A DNA stretch of 9,967 nt, from NCBI GenBank assembly GCA_946008205.1, contig CAMGAZ010000034.1, forward strand, positions 1 through 9,967, written 5' to 3'. Under the pieces are notes generated by a model, which did not search any database, was not told the origin of the DNA, and saw only the letters and a program-made list of their open reading frames with translations. Shown one piece after another: positions 1-6,087 of the stretch; positions within the stretch are counted from its first letter, which is position 1; each line of letters opens with the position of its first letter. This DNA is from an uncultured Clostridium sp. (lineage in GTDB: Bacteria > Bacillota > Clostridia > TANB77 > CAG-508). Made by a program: the position numbers and the translations under genes.

Positions 1-1
1 T

Positions 2-376
2 ATAGATTTTTCGCAAGAAGTAAAAAAATATGGAATCGGAATAGTTGTACCAGGTGTTAGTAATACAATTATCTTAATGTGCTTAGGAGTTTATTCAGAA
101 TATATTACCGCTATTTCTTCAGTTGATTTGCTTGTACTCGCTCCTATGTGCATTGGCATTTTATTTGGCAGTATTCTATGGTTAAAAATAATCAATATAT
201 TGCTACACAAATATCACGAAGTTACATTTTACTCTATAATTGGTTTCACATTAGGCTCCATATTCGTACTATATCCTGGTCTTACATTTAACTTTACTGG
301 TGTCCTATCTATAGTTTTACTAATAATTGCAACTATGCTTTCTTACAAATTGTCTACATATGAAAAAAATATATAA
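2..376 (+). CDS. DUF368 family membrane protein (PopT-like), C-terminal part
   Basis: The 5' part lies outside the window; the frame is open from base 2 and 124 codons are visible before the TAA at 374-376. The visible part begins with a PGVSNT motif followed by ILMCLGVY, matching the conserved PGVSGST...LG.Y repeat of DUF368 proteins. Several hydrophobic segments follow (around LLVLAPMCIGILFGSILWL, FYSIIGFTLGSIFVLYPG and VLSIVLLIIATMLSY), ending in a short charged tail. DUF368 members such as PopT are reported polyprenyl-phosphate (undecaprenyl-phosphate) translocases that return the cell-wall lipid carrier across the membrane, so this is an integral membrane protein probably serving envelope synthesis. 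The family is called from the motif and hydrophobicity; the transport role is inferred from the family. It is the only conventional plus-strand gene and converges on the U32 gene across a palindromic element. Confidence 0.8.
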   Translation: MDFSQEVKKYGIGIVVPGVSNTIILMCLGVYSEYITAISSVDLLVLAPMCIGILFGSILWLKIINILLHKYHEVTFYSIIGFTLGSIFVLYPGLTFNFTGVLSIVLLIIATMLSYKLSTYEKNI

Positions 377-538
377 GAGCGTGAATCTATTTTAAAAATA
401 AAAGATTAATTCCGCGCAGCGAGCAAACGAAAGCTTTAGCTTGAGTGCGATTGAAGCAACTTTCATATTTATAAAAATTAAAATTGAAAGTTGCGACAGC
501 AAGGAAAATCTTTTATTTTTAAAATAGATTCACGCTTT
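376..538. repeat. Long palindromic (MITE/REP-like) element between convergent genes
   Basis: A perfect 29-bp inverted repeat (379-407 against 507-535; it extends to 30 with 378/536) encloses about 100 bp. Inside are a 10-bp inverted repeat (456-465 against 485-494, gcaactttca/tgaaagttgc) and a small aagct/agctt hairpin (431-442). The inner sequence is more GC-rich (gcgcagcgagc) than its surroundings. It starts right at the stop of the DUF368 gene and ends about 20 bp after the U32 stop, so its stem could end transcription from both sides, although neither arm is followed by a clean T-run. The nested palindromes and lack of coding potential look like a non-autonomous mobile repeat. No target-site duplication is evident. 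Confidence 0.65.
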
Positions 539-555
539 TCTGTAATTCTAAATTT

Positions 556-1830
556 TTACTTTTTCCTTCTTAATATCCATCCTTTTTTTACTTCAAAAGG
601 AATTAATAATCTTACTGTTTGTCCTAGCTTTCCAGGATTTACAGTCTGTATTTCTTCTCCTGTTTCACTATCATATAGTTTTTCTATTTTAAATGATTTT
701 ACTTCTATCTCGTTTGGTACTATTAATTCTAAAGTATCGCCAACTGATAGTTTATTTTTTATTTCAACCAGTACTGGCTCGTATTTTGTACTAGCTACTT
801 TTGATTTTTCTGTTTCATTTTCTGTGTTCTTATCTTCTAGTATTTTTCCACCAAATTCATAATTTGGGTTGTATTGTTTTCCTTCATATTCTTGGAAATC
901 TTTGTTATTTCTATCATTGAAGTAAAATGTTGTAAGTCCTCTTGTTTTTACTTTTTCTAGCTCTTTTAAGTATTTTTTGTAGTCATATCCTGCTGGGTTT
1001 GCCATATAATCATCTATTGCATTTCTATATACATTTACCACACTTGCTAAATAGTATTCTGTTTTTAGTCTTCCTTCTATTTTTAGACTATCTACTCCCA
1101 TTTCTACAATTTGAGGAATTTCTTTTATTAAGCATAAGTCTTTTGAAGATAATATATAAGTTCCGTTTTCATCTGTCTCTACTGGCATTAAATTTCCTGG
1201 ATTATTTTTTTCTTCTAAGTACATATTATATGCCCATCTACAACTTTGTGAACAATCTCCTAAATTAGCTGACCTACAAGATAAATATTCGCTTAAGAAA
1301 CATCTTCCTGAATAAGCCCAACATAATGCACCATGTATAAACATTTCCACTTCTAAGTCTTTAGGCTTATTCTTCATTATTTCTTCTATCTGTTCTTTGC
1401 TTGTTTCTCTTCCAAGAATTACTCTTTTGGCTCCATTATCATACCAAAACTTTGCCGCATGATAACTTACAACATTGGCTTGTGTACTTATATGTATTTC
1501 TATATTTGGAGCTATTTCTTTAATTTTTTGAATTACTCCACCGTCAGATGCGATTATTGCATCCACATGTACTCTATCTAACATTCTTACTTGTTTTTCT
1601 ATCTCTTCATAATTTGTATCCCATGCATAAATGTTTAAAGCTGCATATACTTTTTTTCCTATTGAGTGAGCATATTCTATTGTTTTTTCTAAATCATTAT
1701 CATCTACTTCTGCTCTGCTTCTTAAAGATAATGATGCAGTTCCACAGTATACTGCATCTGCTCCATACATAAATGCAACTTTTGCTTTCTCAAATGAGCC
1801 TGCTGGGGCTAATAATTCTGGTTTCTTCAT
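556..1830 (-). CDS. trhP: U32 family tRNA hydroxylation protein, TrhP-like (YrrO type)
   Basis: A 424-aa protein with the full peptidase U32 signature at residues 162-180 (E-x-F-x2-G-A-L-C-x4-G-x-C-x-L-S). Cysteines C170, C177, C193 and C197 are candidate iron-sulfur ligands, with C185 nearby. The N-terminus KKPELLAPAGSFEKAKVA...GADAVY is typical of the family, and a C-terminal beta-rich domain follows residue ~320. The length fits B. subtilis YrrO/TrhP2 (about 420 aa). Despite the name these are not proven proteases: TrhP proteins form 5-hydroxyuridine at tRNA position 34 in a prephenate-dependent way. The ATG follows AAAAGGAG by 7 nt, and that site lies inside the end of trmR; the gap is only 2 nt, so the two are co-transcribed and probably translationally coupled. 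B. subtilis has two U32 genes beside trmR (yrrN, yrrO); only one is seen here. A collagenase-like label would be the outdated alternative. Confidence 0.88.
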   Translation of the reverse strand: MKKPELLAPAGSFEKAKVAFMYGADAVYCGTASLSLRSRAEVDDNDLEKTIEYAHSIGKKVYAALNIYAWDTNYEEIEKQVRMLDRVHVDAIIASDGGVIQKIKEIAPNIEIHISTQANVVSYHAAKFWYDNGAKRVILGRETSKEQIEEIMKNKPKDLEVEMFIHGALCWAYSGRCFLSEYLSCRSANLGDCSQSCRWAYNMYLEEKNNPGNLMPVETDENGTYILSSKDLCLIKEIPQIVEMGVDSLKIEGRLKTEYYLASVVNVYRNAIDDYMANPAGYDYKKYLKELEKVKTRGLTTFYFNDRNNKDFQEYEGKQYNPNYEFGGKILEDKNTENETEKSKVASTKYEPVLVEIKNKLSVGDTLELIVPNEIEVKSFKIEKLYDSETGEEIQTVNPGKLGQTVRLLIPFEVKKGWILRRKK

Positions 1831-1832
1831 AT

Positions 1833-2429
1833 TTATTCTCCTTTTATTTTTTTAGATATGGCAAGTCCATCTCCAACTTCTAAAATTTGAGTTTCAAGTT
1901 CTGGATTTTCCGTTGTTTCTTTTATGTATTGTCTTAAATGCGTTACTGCTGTACGTTGTTTATGTTTGTTGTAATCGCTCATAACATAGCCTTTATATAA
2001 AATATTATCTGCTAATATTATTCCATCATCTTTAAGCATACGCAATGCTTGTTCCAAAAAGAAAGGATATTTTCCTTTTGCAGCATCTATAAATACAACA
2101 TCATACTTTTCATTTAAAGTTGGTAAAATTTCTACTGCATCTCCTTCATACAATTTTATTTTGTCTTCTACTCCAACTTTTTTTATGTTTTCTCTAGCTT
2201 CCGCTTCTCTTTGTGGATCTCTTTCAATTGTATCTATTCTTCCATTTTCTTTTAAATATTCTGAGAAACATATCGCTGAATATCCAACAGCAGTACCGAT
2301 TTCTAATATTTTCTCTGGTTTCTTTTCCATTAATATTTTAGCAATTACTTCTAATGTATCATCCATTATAATTGGTATATGTTCTTCTAATGCTTTTTGT
2401 TTAATTTTAAATAATTCTTCTTTATTCAT
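1833..2429 (-). CDS. trmR: tRNA 5-hydroxyuridine methyltransferase TrmR (YrrM-like)
   Basis: A 198-aa class I SAM-dependent O-methyltransferase of the caffeoyl-CoA OMT-like family. Motif I is ILEIGTAVGYSAI (residues 41-53), the acidic ribose-binding position is in TIERD (67-71), and VVFIDAAKG (111-119) plus ADNIL (140-144) provide the metal-binding set D115, D141 and N142. In B. subtilis, YrrM/TrmR methylates 5-hydroxyuridine-34 to 5-methoxyuridine, broadening wobble decoding. The direct linkage to a U32 TrhP-like gene, in the same order as B. subtilis yrrMNO, is the main reason to prefer TrmR over a generic small-molecule OMT. The ATG at 2429 is preceded by AGGAAGGAAAG. It is first in a two-gene operon behind a plausible promoter at 2453-2482. 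The length is slightly shorter than YrrM (about 217 aa). Confidence 0.87.
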   Translation of the reverse strand: MNKEELFKIKQKALEEHIPIIMDDTLEVIAKILMEKKPEKILEIGTAVGYSAICFSEYLKENGRIDTIERDPQREAEARENIKKVGVEDKIKLYEGDAVEILPTLNEKYDVVFIDAAKGKYPFFLEQALRMLKDDGIILADNILYKGYVMSDYNKHKQRTAVTHLRQYIKETTENPELETQILEVGDGLAISKKIKGE

Positions 2430-2452
2430 TTTCTTTCCTTCCTATCTTGTCT

Positions 2453-2482
2453 ATTATACCATTAAATCTACTCTAATATCAA
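2453..2482 (-). promoter_or_regulatory. Sigma-A-type promoter for trmR-trhP
   Basis: On the minus strand there is TTGATA (2482-2477), an 18-nt spacer and a perfect TATAAT (2458-2453), ending 23 nt before the trmR start codon. The predicted transcript would have a very short leader holding the AGGAAGGAAAG ribosome site. Confidence 0.6.
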
Positions 2483-2507
2483 CGTTTTCAATATCATTTT
2501 TCACATT

Positions 2508-2540
2508 ATGACAAACTTTTCACTTTTAATATTGTAAAAT
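2508..2540 (+). promoter_or_regulatory. Possible promoter for the 43-aa peptide mRNA
   Basis: TAAAAT at 2535-2540 would start the RNA near 2547, exactly where the 5' hairpin begins. The best -35 match is ATGACA (2508-2513), but 21 nt away, which is too long; an alternative -10, TATTGT (2530-2535), has a 16-nt spacer but a poorer match. The promoter is therefore weakly supported by sequence alone and mainly by the position of the downstream structures. Confidence 0.4.
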
Positions 2541-2547
2541 ATTTTAT

Positions 2548-2593
2548 GGAAACTATATGTTTCCGGAGGGAGGTGATTAAAATGACCTCTAGA
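2548..2593 (+). repeat. Direct repeat copy 1: 5' hairpin, ribosome site and start codon of the peptide mRNA
   Basis: This block opens with hairpin ggaaac-tatat-gtttcc (2548-2564), continues with a near-complete Shine-Dalgarno (2565-2577, core GGGAGGTGAT) and ends with atgacctctaga (2582-2593), which includes the start codon. GAGGT of the Shine-Dalgarno (2570-2574) can pair with ACCTC (2585-2589) just after the AUG, leaving a 10-nt loop, so the start site may be self-sequestered. The same block recurs, diverged, at 2773-2816: both ends are conserved and the middle is not. Confidence 0.75.
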
Positions 2594-2713
2594 AAACAAG
2601 AGAAAAATAGTACTAGTAAGCTTTCAAAATTTTTACATAATATATTGAACATATTGAAAGAGATTTTGAAAATAGCTGAGGTACTAAAGTCTATTATTGA
2701 TTTATTTCAGTAA
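2582..2713 (+). CDS. 43-aa amphipathic peptide, candidate type I toxin
   Basis: An ATG sits 8 nt after a near-perfect Shine-Dalgarno (GGGAGGTGAT) and opens a 43-codon frame ending TAA, closely followed by an intrinsic terminator; this is the layout of a real one-gene transcript of about 205 nt. The peptide has a basic, polar N-terminus (TSRKQEKNSTSK) and then about 30 residues in which I/L/V/F recur every 3-4 positions between K, E and N (L14, F17, L18, I21, L22, L25, I28, L29, V34, L35, I38, I39, L41, F42). That predicts a membrane-active amphipathic helix rather than a classical transmembrane span. I do not recognise a family. Context (antisense RNA, direct repeats, shared terminator) suggests a type I toxin arranged like par/Fst, but the peptide is unlike Fst, TxpA or BsrG. 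A signalling or regulatory peptide is the alternative. Confidence 0.7.
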   Translation: MTSRKQEKNSTSKLSKFLHNILNILKEILKIAEVLKSIIDLFQ

Positions 2714-2716
2714 TGG

Positions 2717-2752
2717 AAAAACAGGCATATTAGTGGATATGCCTGTTTTTTT
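2717..2752. terminator. Bidirectional intrinsic terminator shared by peptide mRNA and antisense RNA
   Basis: The stem is acaggcatat (2721-2730) against atatgcctgt (2737-2746) with loop tagtgg, and further A/T pairs extend it. On the plus strand it is followed by T8 (2746-2753), and on the minus strand by T5 (2721-2717). It therefore serves transcripts arriving from both sides and could also stop read-through from typA. Confidence 0.9.
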
Positions 2753-2772
2753 TGACAATTTTAAATTGTCGT

Positions 2773-2816
2773 GGAAACTTCGTTTTCCGAAATTTGTGTA
2801 ACTCATGACCTCTAGA
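2773..2816 (+). repeat. Direct repeat copy 2 (template of antisense RNA 5' region)
   Basis: A diverged copy of 2548-2593 in the same orientation: ggaaacttcgttttccg (2773-2789) matches the hairpin of copy 1, and atgacctctaga (2805-2816) is identical to the start-codon 12-mer. Spacing between the two conserved boxes is 32 nt here and 34 nt in copy 1. There is no Shine-Dalgarno in front of this ATG. Being transcribed in the opposite direction, it gives the antisense RNA complementarity in trans to the peptide mRNA. Confidence 0.8.
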
Positions 2817-2829
2817 TTGTTACATTATC

Positions 2830-2859
2830 ATTATACTACATATGTTTTGTTTTATGCAA
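2830..2859 (-). promoter_or_regulatory. Promoter for the antisense RNA
   Basis: On the minus strand there is TTGCAT (2859-2854), an 18-nt spacer and a perfect TATAAT (2835-2830). The -35 matches only in TTG. No coding start with a ribosome site follows before the terminator at 2717, which fits a small non-coding RNA. The flanking 2860-2916, between here and the typA stop, shows no further structure I can name. Confidence 0.55.
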
Positions 2860-2916
2860 TGCTTTTTTAATAATATCTTTGATAATCGTTCGACATTTTT
2901 TACAATTTAGTTTATA

Positions 2917-4725
2917 TTATCTTCTTGCAGCTTTTTCTCTGTCTTTGTTGTTTAATATAACTTTTCTTAGTCTGATATTTTTTGGAGTTACTTCTACTAG
3001 TTCATCTTCTGCTATAAATTCAATAGCTTTTTCTAATGATAATTGAACTGGTGGAACTAGTCTTAGTGCATCATCTGATCCTGAAGCTCTAGTATTTGTT
3101 AAATGTTTTTCTTTACATACATTTATTGATATGTCTTCATTTCTTGAGTTTATTCCAACAATCATACCTTCATATACTTCAACACCAGGTCCTATAAATA
3201 ATTCTCCTCTTAATTGTGCATTGTATAGTCCATATGTTATTGATGTTCCTTGTTCAAATGCTACTAAAACACCTCTTGTTCTAGCTTGAATATCTCCTTT
3301 ATATGGCTCATAGCAATCAAATATTGAGTTCATTGTTCCTGTACCTTTTGTATCTGTTAAGAATTCTGTTCTATATCCTATTAATCCACGAGCTGGAATT
3401 TTAAATTCTATTTTGGTATGTCCTGGTTCAGCAGGTTCCATATTTTTCATTTCAGCTTTACGTCTTCCTAGTTTTTCTATAACTGTTCCTATGCTATCAT
3501 CTGGTACATTTACAACTAAATCCTCTATTGGCTCACATTTAACGCCATCAATCTCTTTGTATATAACCTTTGGGCGAGATACTAAAAGCTCATATCCTTC
3601 TCTTCTCATTTCTTCAATTAATACAGATAAGTGTAATTCTCCTCGTCCACATACTTCAAAACTATCTGGAGAAGCAGATTCAATTAAACCTAAAAGTACA
3701 TTGATTGCTAACAAATTAAATAATCTAACTCTAAAATGACTTGATGTAACAAACTCTCCTTCTTGTCCAGCAAAAGGTCCATTATTTACGCTAAAAGTCA
3801 TAGAAACAGTTGGTTCATCTATATTTACAAATGGAATTTTTTCTGGATTTGAGATATCACAGATTGTATCTCCTATGCTAATATCCGGAATTCCTGATAT
3901 TGCAACTATATCTCCAGCTTCAACTTCGTCGACCTCTGTTCTTTTTAGCCCCATAAAAGTAAATAGTTTTGCAATTTTTCCTTGTGTATTTTTGTCTTGT
4001 TTACAAATTGCTACTGGCATACCATTTTTTATATGTCCACGCTCAACTCTTCCTATAGCAATTCTTCCTAGATAATCATCATAATCTATGTTAGATACTA
4101 ACATTTGCATTGTTCCATCCATATCGCATGCTGGTGGTTCTATCTTATCTATTATTGTGTCAAATATGCATGTAATATTATCAGATTCATCCTCTAAGTT
4201 CATTTTTGCGATTCCATTTTTAGCTGATGCATATATTACAGGGAAATCTAATTGGTCATCTGTTGCGTTTAATTCTATAAATAATTCTATTACTTTGTCT
4301 AATGCCTTTTCTGGCTCTGCTCCTGGTCTGTCTATTTTGTTTATAACAACAATTGGTTTCAAATTCAATGCCAAAGATTTCTTTAAAACCTCTCTAGTTT
4401 GAGGCATTGGCCCTTCAAAAGCATCAACTAGTAATAAAACTCCGTCAACAGTTTTTAAAACACGCTCAACCTCTCCACCAAAATCAGCATGTCCTGGAGT
4501 ATCAACTATATTAATCTTTACTCCATTGTACATTACAGATGTGGTTTTAGAAAGTATTGTTATTCCTCTTTCTTTTTCTATATCTCCCGAATCCATCACT
4601 CTTTCAGCCACTTGTTCATTAGCTCTAAAAACATGGCTTTGTTTCAACAAAGCATCCACTAATGTTGTTTTACCATGGTCAACGTGTGCTATTATTGCTA
4701 TATTTCTAATATTCTTATTATTCAT
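2917..4725 (-). CDS. typA: Ribosome-associated translational GTPase TypA/BipA
   Basis: A 602-aa GTPase of the EF-G/LepA superfamily. All G motifs are present: AHVDHGKTT (13-21), ERGITI (52-57), DTPGHADF (75-82), NKIDRPGA (129-136) and SAKNG (167-171). The EF-G-like domains and the TypA-specific C-terminal domain follow, to the basic end REKAARR, and the length is normal for the family. TypA binds the ribosome and helps 50S assembly and growth under stress or cold. The start at 4725 (MNNKNIRNIAIIAHVDHGK) is chosen because AAGGGGG lies 8 nt upstream and the family begins here. A longer in-frame ATG at 4794 would add 23 residues translated out of a REP-like repeat and is rejected. No convincing promoter is seen in 4726-4917, so it may depend on read-through from the S1 gene. 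No terminator of its own is evident before the shared one at 2717-2752. Confidence 0.97.
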   Translation of the reverse strand: MNNKNIRNIAIIAHVDHGKTTLVDALLKQSHVFRANEQVAERVMDSGDIEKERGITILSKTTSVMYNGVKINIVDTPGHADFGGEVERVLKTVDGVLLLVDAFEGPMPQTREVLKKSLALNLKPIVVINKIDRPGAEPEKALDKVIELFIELNATDDQLDFPVIYASAKNGIAKMNLEDESDNITCIFDTIIDKIEPPACDMDGTMQMLVSNIDYDDYLGRIAIGRVERGHIKNGMPVAICKQDKNTQGKIAKLFTFMGLKRTEVDEVEAGDIVAISGIPDISIGDTICDISNPEKIPFVNIDEPTVSMTFSVNNGPFAGQEGEFVTSSHFRVRLFNLLAINVLLGLIESASPDSFEVCGRGELHLSVLIEEMRREGYELLVSRPKVIYKEIDGVKCEPIEDLVVNVPDDSIGTVIEKLGRRKAEMKNMEPAEPGHTKIEFKIPARGLIGYRTEFLTDTKGTGTMNSIFDCYEPYKGDIQARTRGVLVAFEQGTSITYGLYNAQLRGELFIGPGVEVYEGMIVGINSRNEDISINVCKEKHLTNTRASGSDDALRLVPPVQLSLEKAIEFIAEDELVEVTPKNIRLRKVILNNKDREKAARR

Positions 4726-4744
4726 TTTATGTTCCCCCTTTGCA

Positions 4745-4787
4745 CCACTAGGGACGGTTCTCAATGGTCCCACCTGTCCCTGATTGG
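4745..4787. repeat. REP-like palindromic repeat, copy A
   Basis: A GC-rich 43-bp unit that matches the reverse complement of 7364-7406 at 40 of 43 positions. It contains gggac (4751-4755), which can pair with either gtccc at 4767-4771 or gtccc at 4776-4780 (agggac/gtccct as 6 bp). It sits directly upstream of the typA ribosome site, inside the typA leader. The gggacggttct...tggtccc pattern resembles dispersed palindromes I associate with clostridial genomes; that is recall, not a search result. Confidence 0.75.
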
Positions 4788-4817
4788 TCCACAATTTTTA
4801 TTTTTACTTTACGTTTG

Positions 4818-4849
4818 AATTGAGCGAAATCACAAATTTTCGCTCAATT
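4818..4849. other. 12-bp perfect hairpin between the S1 gene and typA
   Basis: Arm aattgagcgaaa (4818-4829) pairs with tttcgctcaatt (4838-4849) across an 8-nt loop. Neither side is followed by a proper T-run, so it is not a standard intrinsic terminator. It may slow or attenuate read-through, protect the 3' end of the S1 mRNA, or act as an operator-like palindrome. Confidence 0.55.
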
Positions 4850-4917
4850 TCAAATTAATTAATTTATCCTTTTTAATTGTGTAGCATATTTTAATGTGTT
4901 TTACCAGCTACTAAACA

Positions 4918-6018
4918 TTATTCTTCTTTATATTCTTGAGAAGTACCCTCAAGCTCCCTTATTGAGAGTTCTATCTTTTTGTTTTCTAAGTCTATATCTA
5001 TTATTTTGGCATTGACTTTTTGCCCTACTTTCAATTCTTCTTCAGGTTTTACTATTTTTCTTTCGCATATTTGCGAGATATGAACTAGCCCTTCTATGCC
5101 TTTTTCTAGCTCTGCAAATGCTCCAAATGGCATTAATTTAGAAATTTTAACTTTTACAACATCTCCCACATGATACTTTTCTTCGACTTTATTCCATGGG
5201 TTTGGTCCTCTTTTCTCATATGAAAGTTTAAATCTTCTATTTTCTCTATCTAGTTCTTTTACTTTTACTTCTATTTCTTGTCCTACTTGCAATATGTCTC
5301 TTGGGTTTTGATTTCTTCCCCATGCCATTTCTGATATATGTAATAATCCTTGAGCTCCACCAATGTCTACAAATGCTCCGTAATCGCTGATACTTGTAAC
5401 TATACCTTTATATTTTTTATTTACTTCGATACTATTCCATAGCGTTTTTTCTTTTTCTTTCTTTTCTTCTTCTACTACATCTTTTACAGAGCCTATTATC
5501 TTTTTCGCTCTTTCATCGTTCTCGATTACTCTAAATCTGATTGTCTTTCCCTTATATGTATTTATGTCCTCATCTCTGCCAACTTCCGAAAGAGAAATTG
5601 GTATAAATATTCTGATTAGATTTTTATAAAGCACTACTAAACAATTTTTGTATGATTGTCTTATAATATCTTCAAAAATATATCTATTTTCAACCTTTTC
5701 TTTAAACTCTTTTCTTATTTCTTTTATTTTAGCATGTTTGCAAGACATTAAGACATTACCTTGACCATCATTCAATTTTAGAACATCTGCTTTTATTTTA
5801 TCTCCAACTTTGTATTCTGCAGTTGGTTCTAAATCATTCTCACTAAAATATTCATTTCTTGGAATTATACCATCTGCCTTATATCCTATATCCACAAAGA
5901 TTTCTCCATTTGCATTAATGTCTACTATTGTCCCTGTAATGGTGTTTCCAACTTTGATTTCTTTAAATGTCTGATTAATTATATCTTCGAAAGTTAAATT
6001 GTCTTCAAATTTTTTCAT
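4918..6018 (-). CDS. rpsA: 30S ribosomal protein S1 homologue, four S1 domains
   Basis: A 366-aa protein with four S1 RNA-binding repeats: about 22-93 (VGNTITGTIVDINANGEIFVDIGYKADGIIP), a degenerate one at about 112-180, 200-268 (KGIVTSISDYGAFVDIGGAQGLLHISEM) and 284-355 (VGDVVKVKISKLMPFGAFAELEKGIEGLVHIS). The second lacks the usual glycine/aromatic core and may be structural. Low-GC bacteria carry such short S1 proteins (about 380-400 aa), which bind mRNA and assist translation. Clostridia often have the order cmk-plsC-ispH-rpsA, sometimes with IspH fused to S1; here S1 follows plsC directly and IspH is absent. AAGGA lies 5 nt before the ATG. A consensus promoter lies upstream, and the roughly 60-nt leader contains a 7-bp hairpin (6048-6054 with 6065-6071). 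Confidence 0.9.
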   Translation of the reverse strand: MKKFEDNLTFEDIINQTFKEIKVGNTITGTIVDINANGEIFVDIGYKADGIIPRNEYFSENDLEPTAEYKVGDKIKADVLKLNDGQGNVLMSCKHAKIKEIRKEFKEKVENRYIFEDIIRQSYKNCLVVLYKNLIRIFIPISLSEVGRDEDINTYKGKTIRFRVIENDERAKKIIGSVKDVVEEEKKEKEKTLWNSIEVNKKYKGIVTSISDYGAFVDIGGAQGLLHISEMAWGRNQNPRDILQVGQEIEVKVKELDRENRRFKLSYEKRGPNPWNKVEEKYHVGDVVKVKISKLMPFGAFAELEKGIEGLVHISQICERKIVKPEEELKVGQKVNAKIIDIDLENKKIELSIRELEGTSQEYKEE

Positions 6019-6087
6019 AAAAATCCTTCATTTCTAATTTATTTTACCCCATTTATTCTTTGACAAATGGGCAATTTTCTGTTCATA

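Larger units (their letters stand above)
2717..2823 (-). ncRNA. Predicted antisense RNA (about 107 nt) opposing the peptide mRNA
   Basis: Predicted from the minus-strand promoter at 2830-2859 (start near 2823) to the T5 side of the shared terminator. From its 5' end it can fold into four hairpins: a GUAAC/GUUAC stem (2823-2819 with 2802-2798; 6 bp if 2824 is included) whose 16-nt loop holds ucuagaggucau; a ggaaa/uuucc hairpin (2788-2773); a gacaauu-type hairpin from the palindrome 2754-2770; and the terminator. The 12-nt loop sequence is exactly complementary to 2582-2593 of the peptide mRNA, covering its AUG. The terminator is also complementary because the two transcripts overlap there. No reading frame with a ribosome site is seen in it. 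The role as an RNA antitoxin or translation blocker is inferred. Confidence 0.65.

Noticed and set aside
491..862. Plus-strand open frames opposite the U32, trmR, typA, cmk and Asp23-domain genes (for example 491-862, 942-1268, 3413-3739, 7713-8135)
   Set aside because: All lie antisense to well-recognised genes, have low-complexity F/L/S-rich products and lack ribosome sites.
2805..2870. 21-codon plus-strand frame starting at the second atgacctctaga copy (MTSRLLHYHY...)
   Set aside because: There is no ribosome site and no similarity to the 43-aa peptide beyond the four codons of the repeat. It is better explained as the template of the antisense RNA.
4726..4794. 23-residue N-terminal extension of TypA from the ATG at 4794
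   Set aside because: It translates the REP-like repeat and the ribosome site; the family start with AAGGGGG 8 nt upstream is at 4725.
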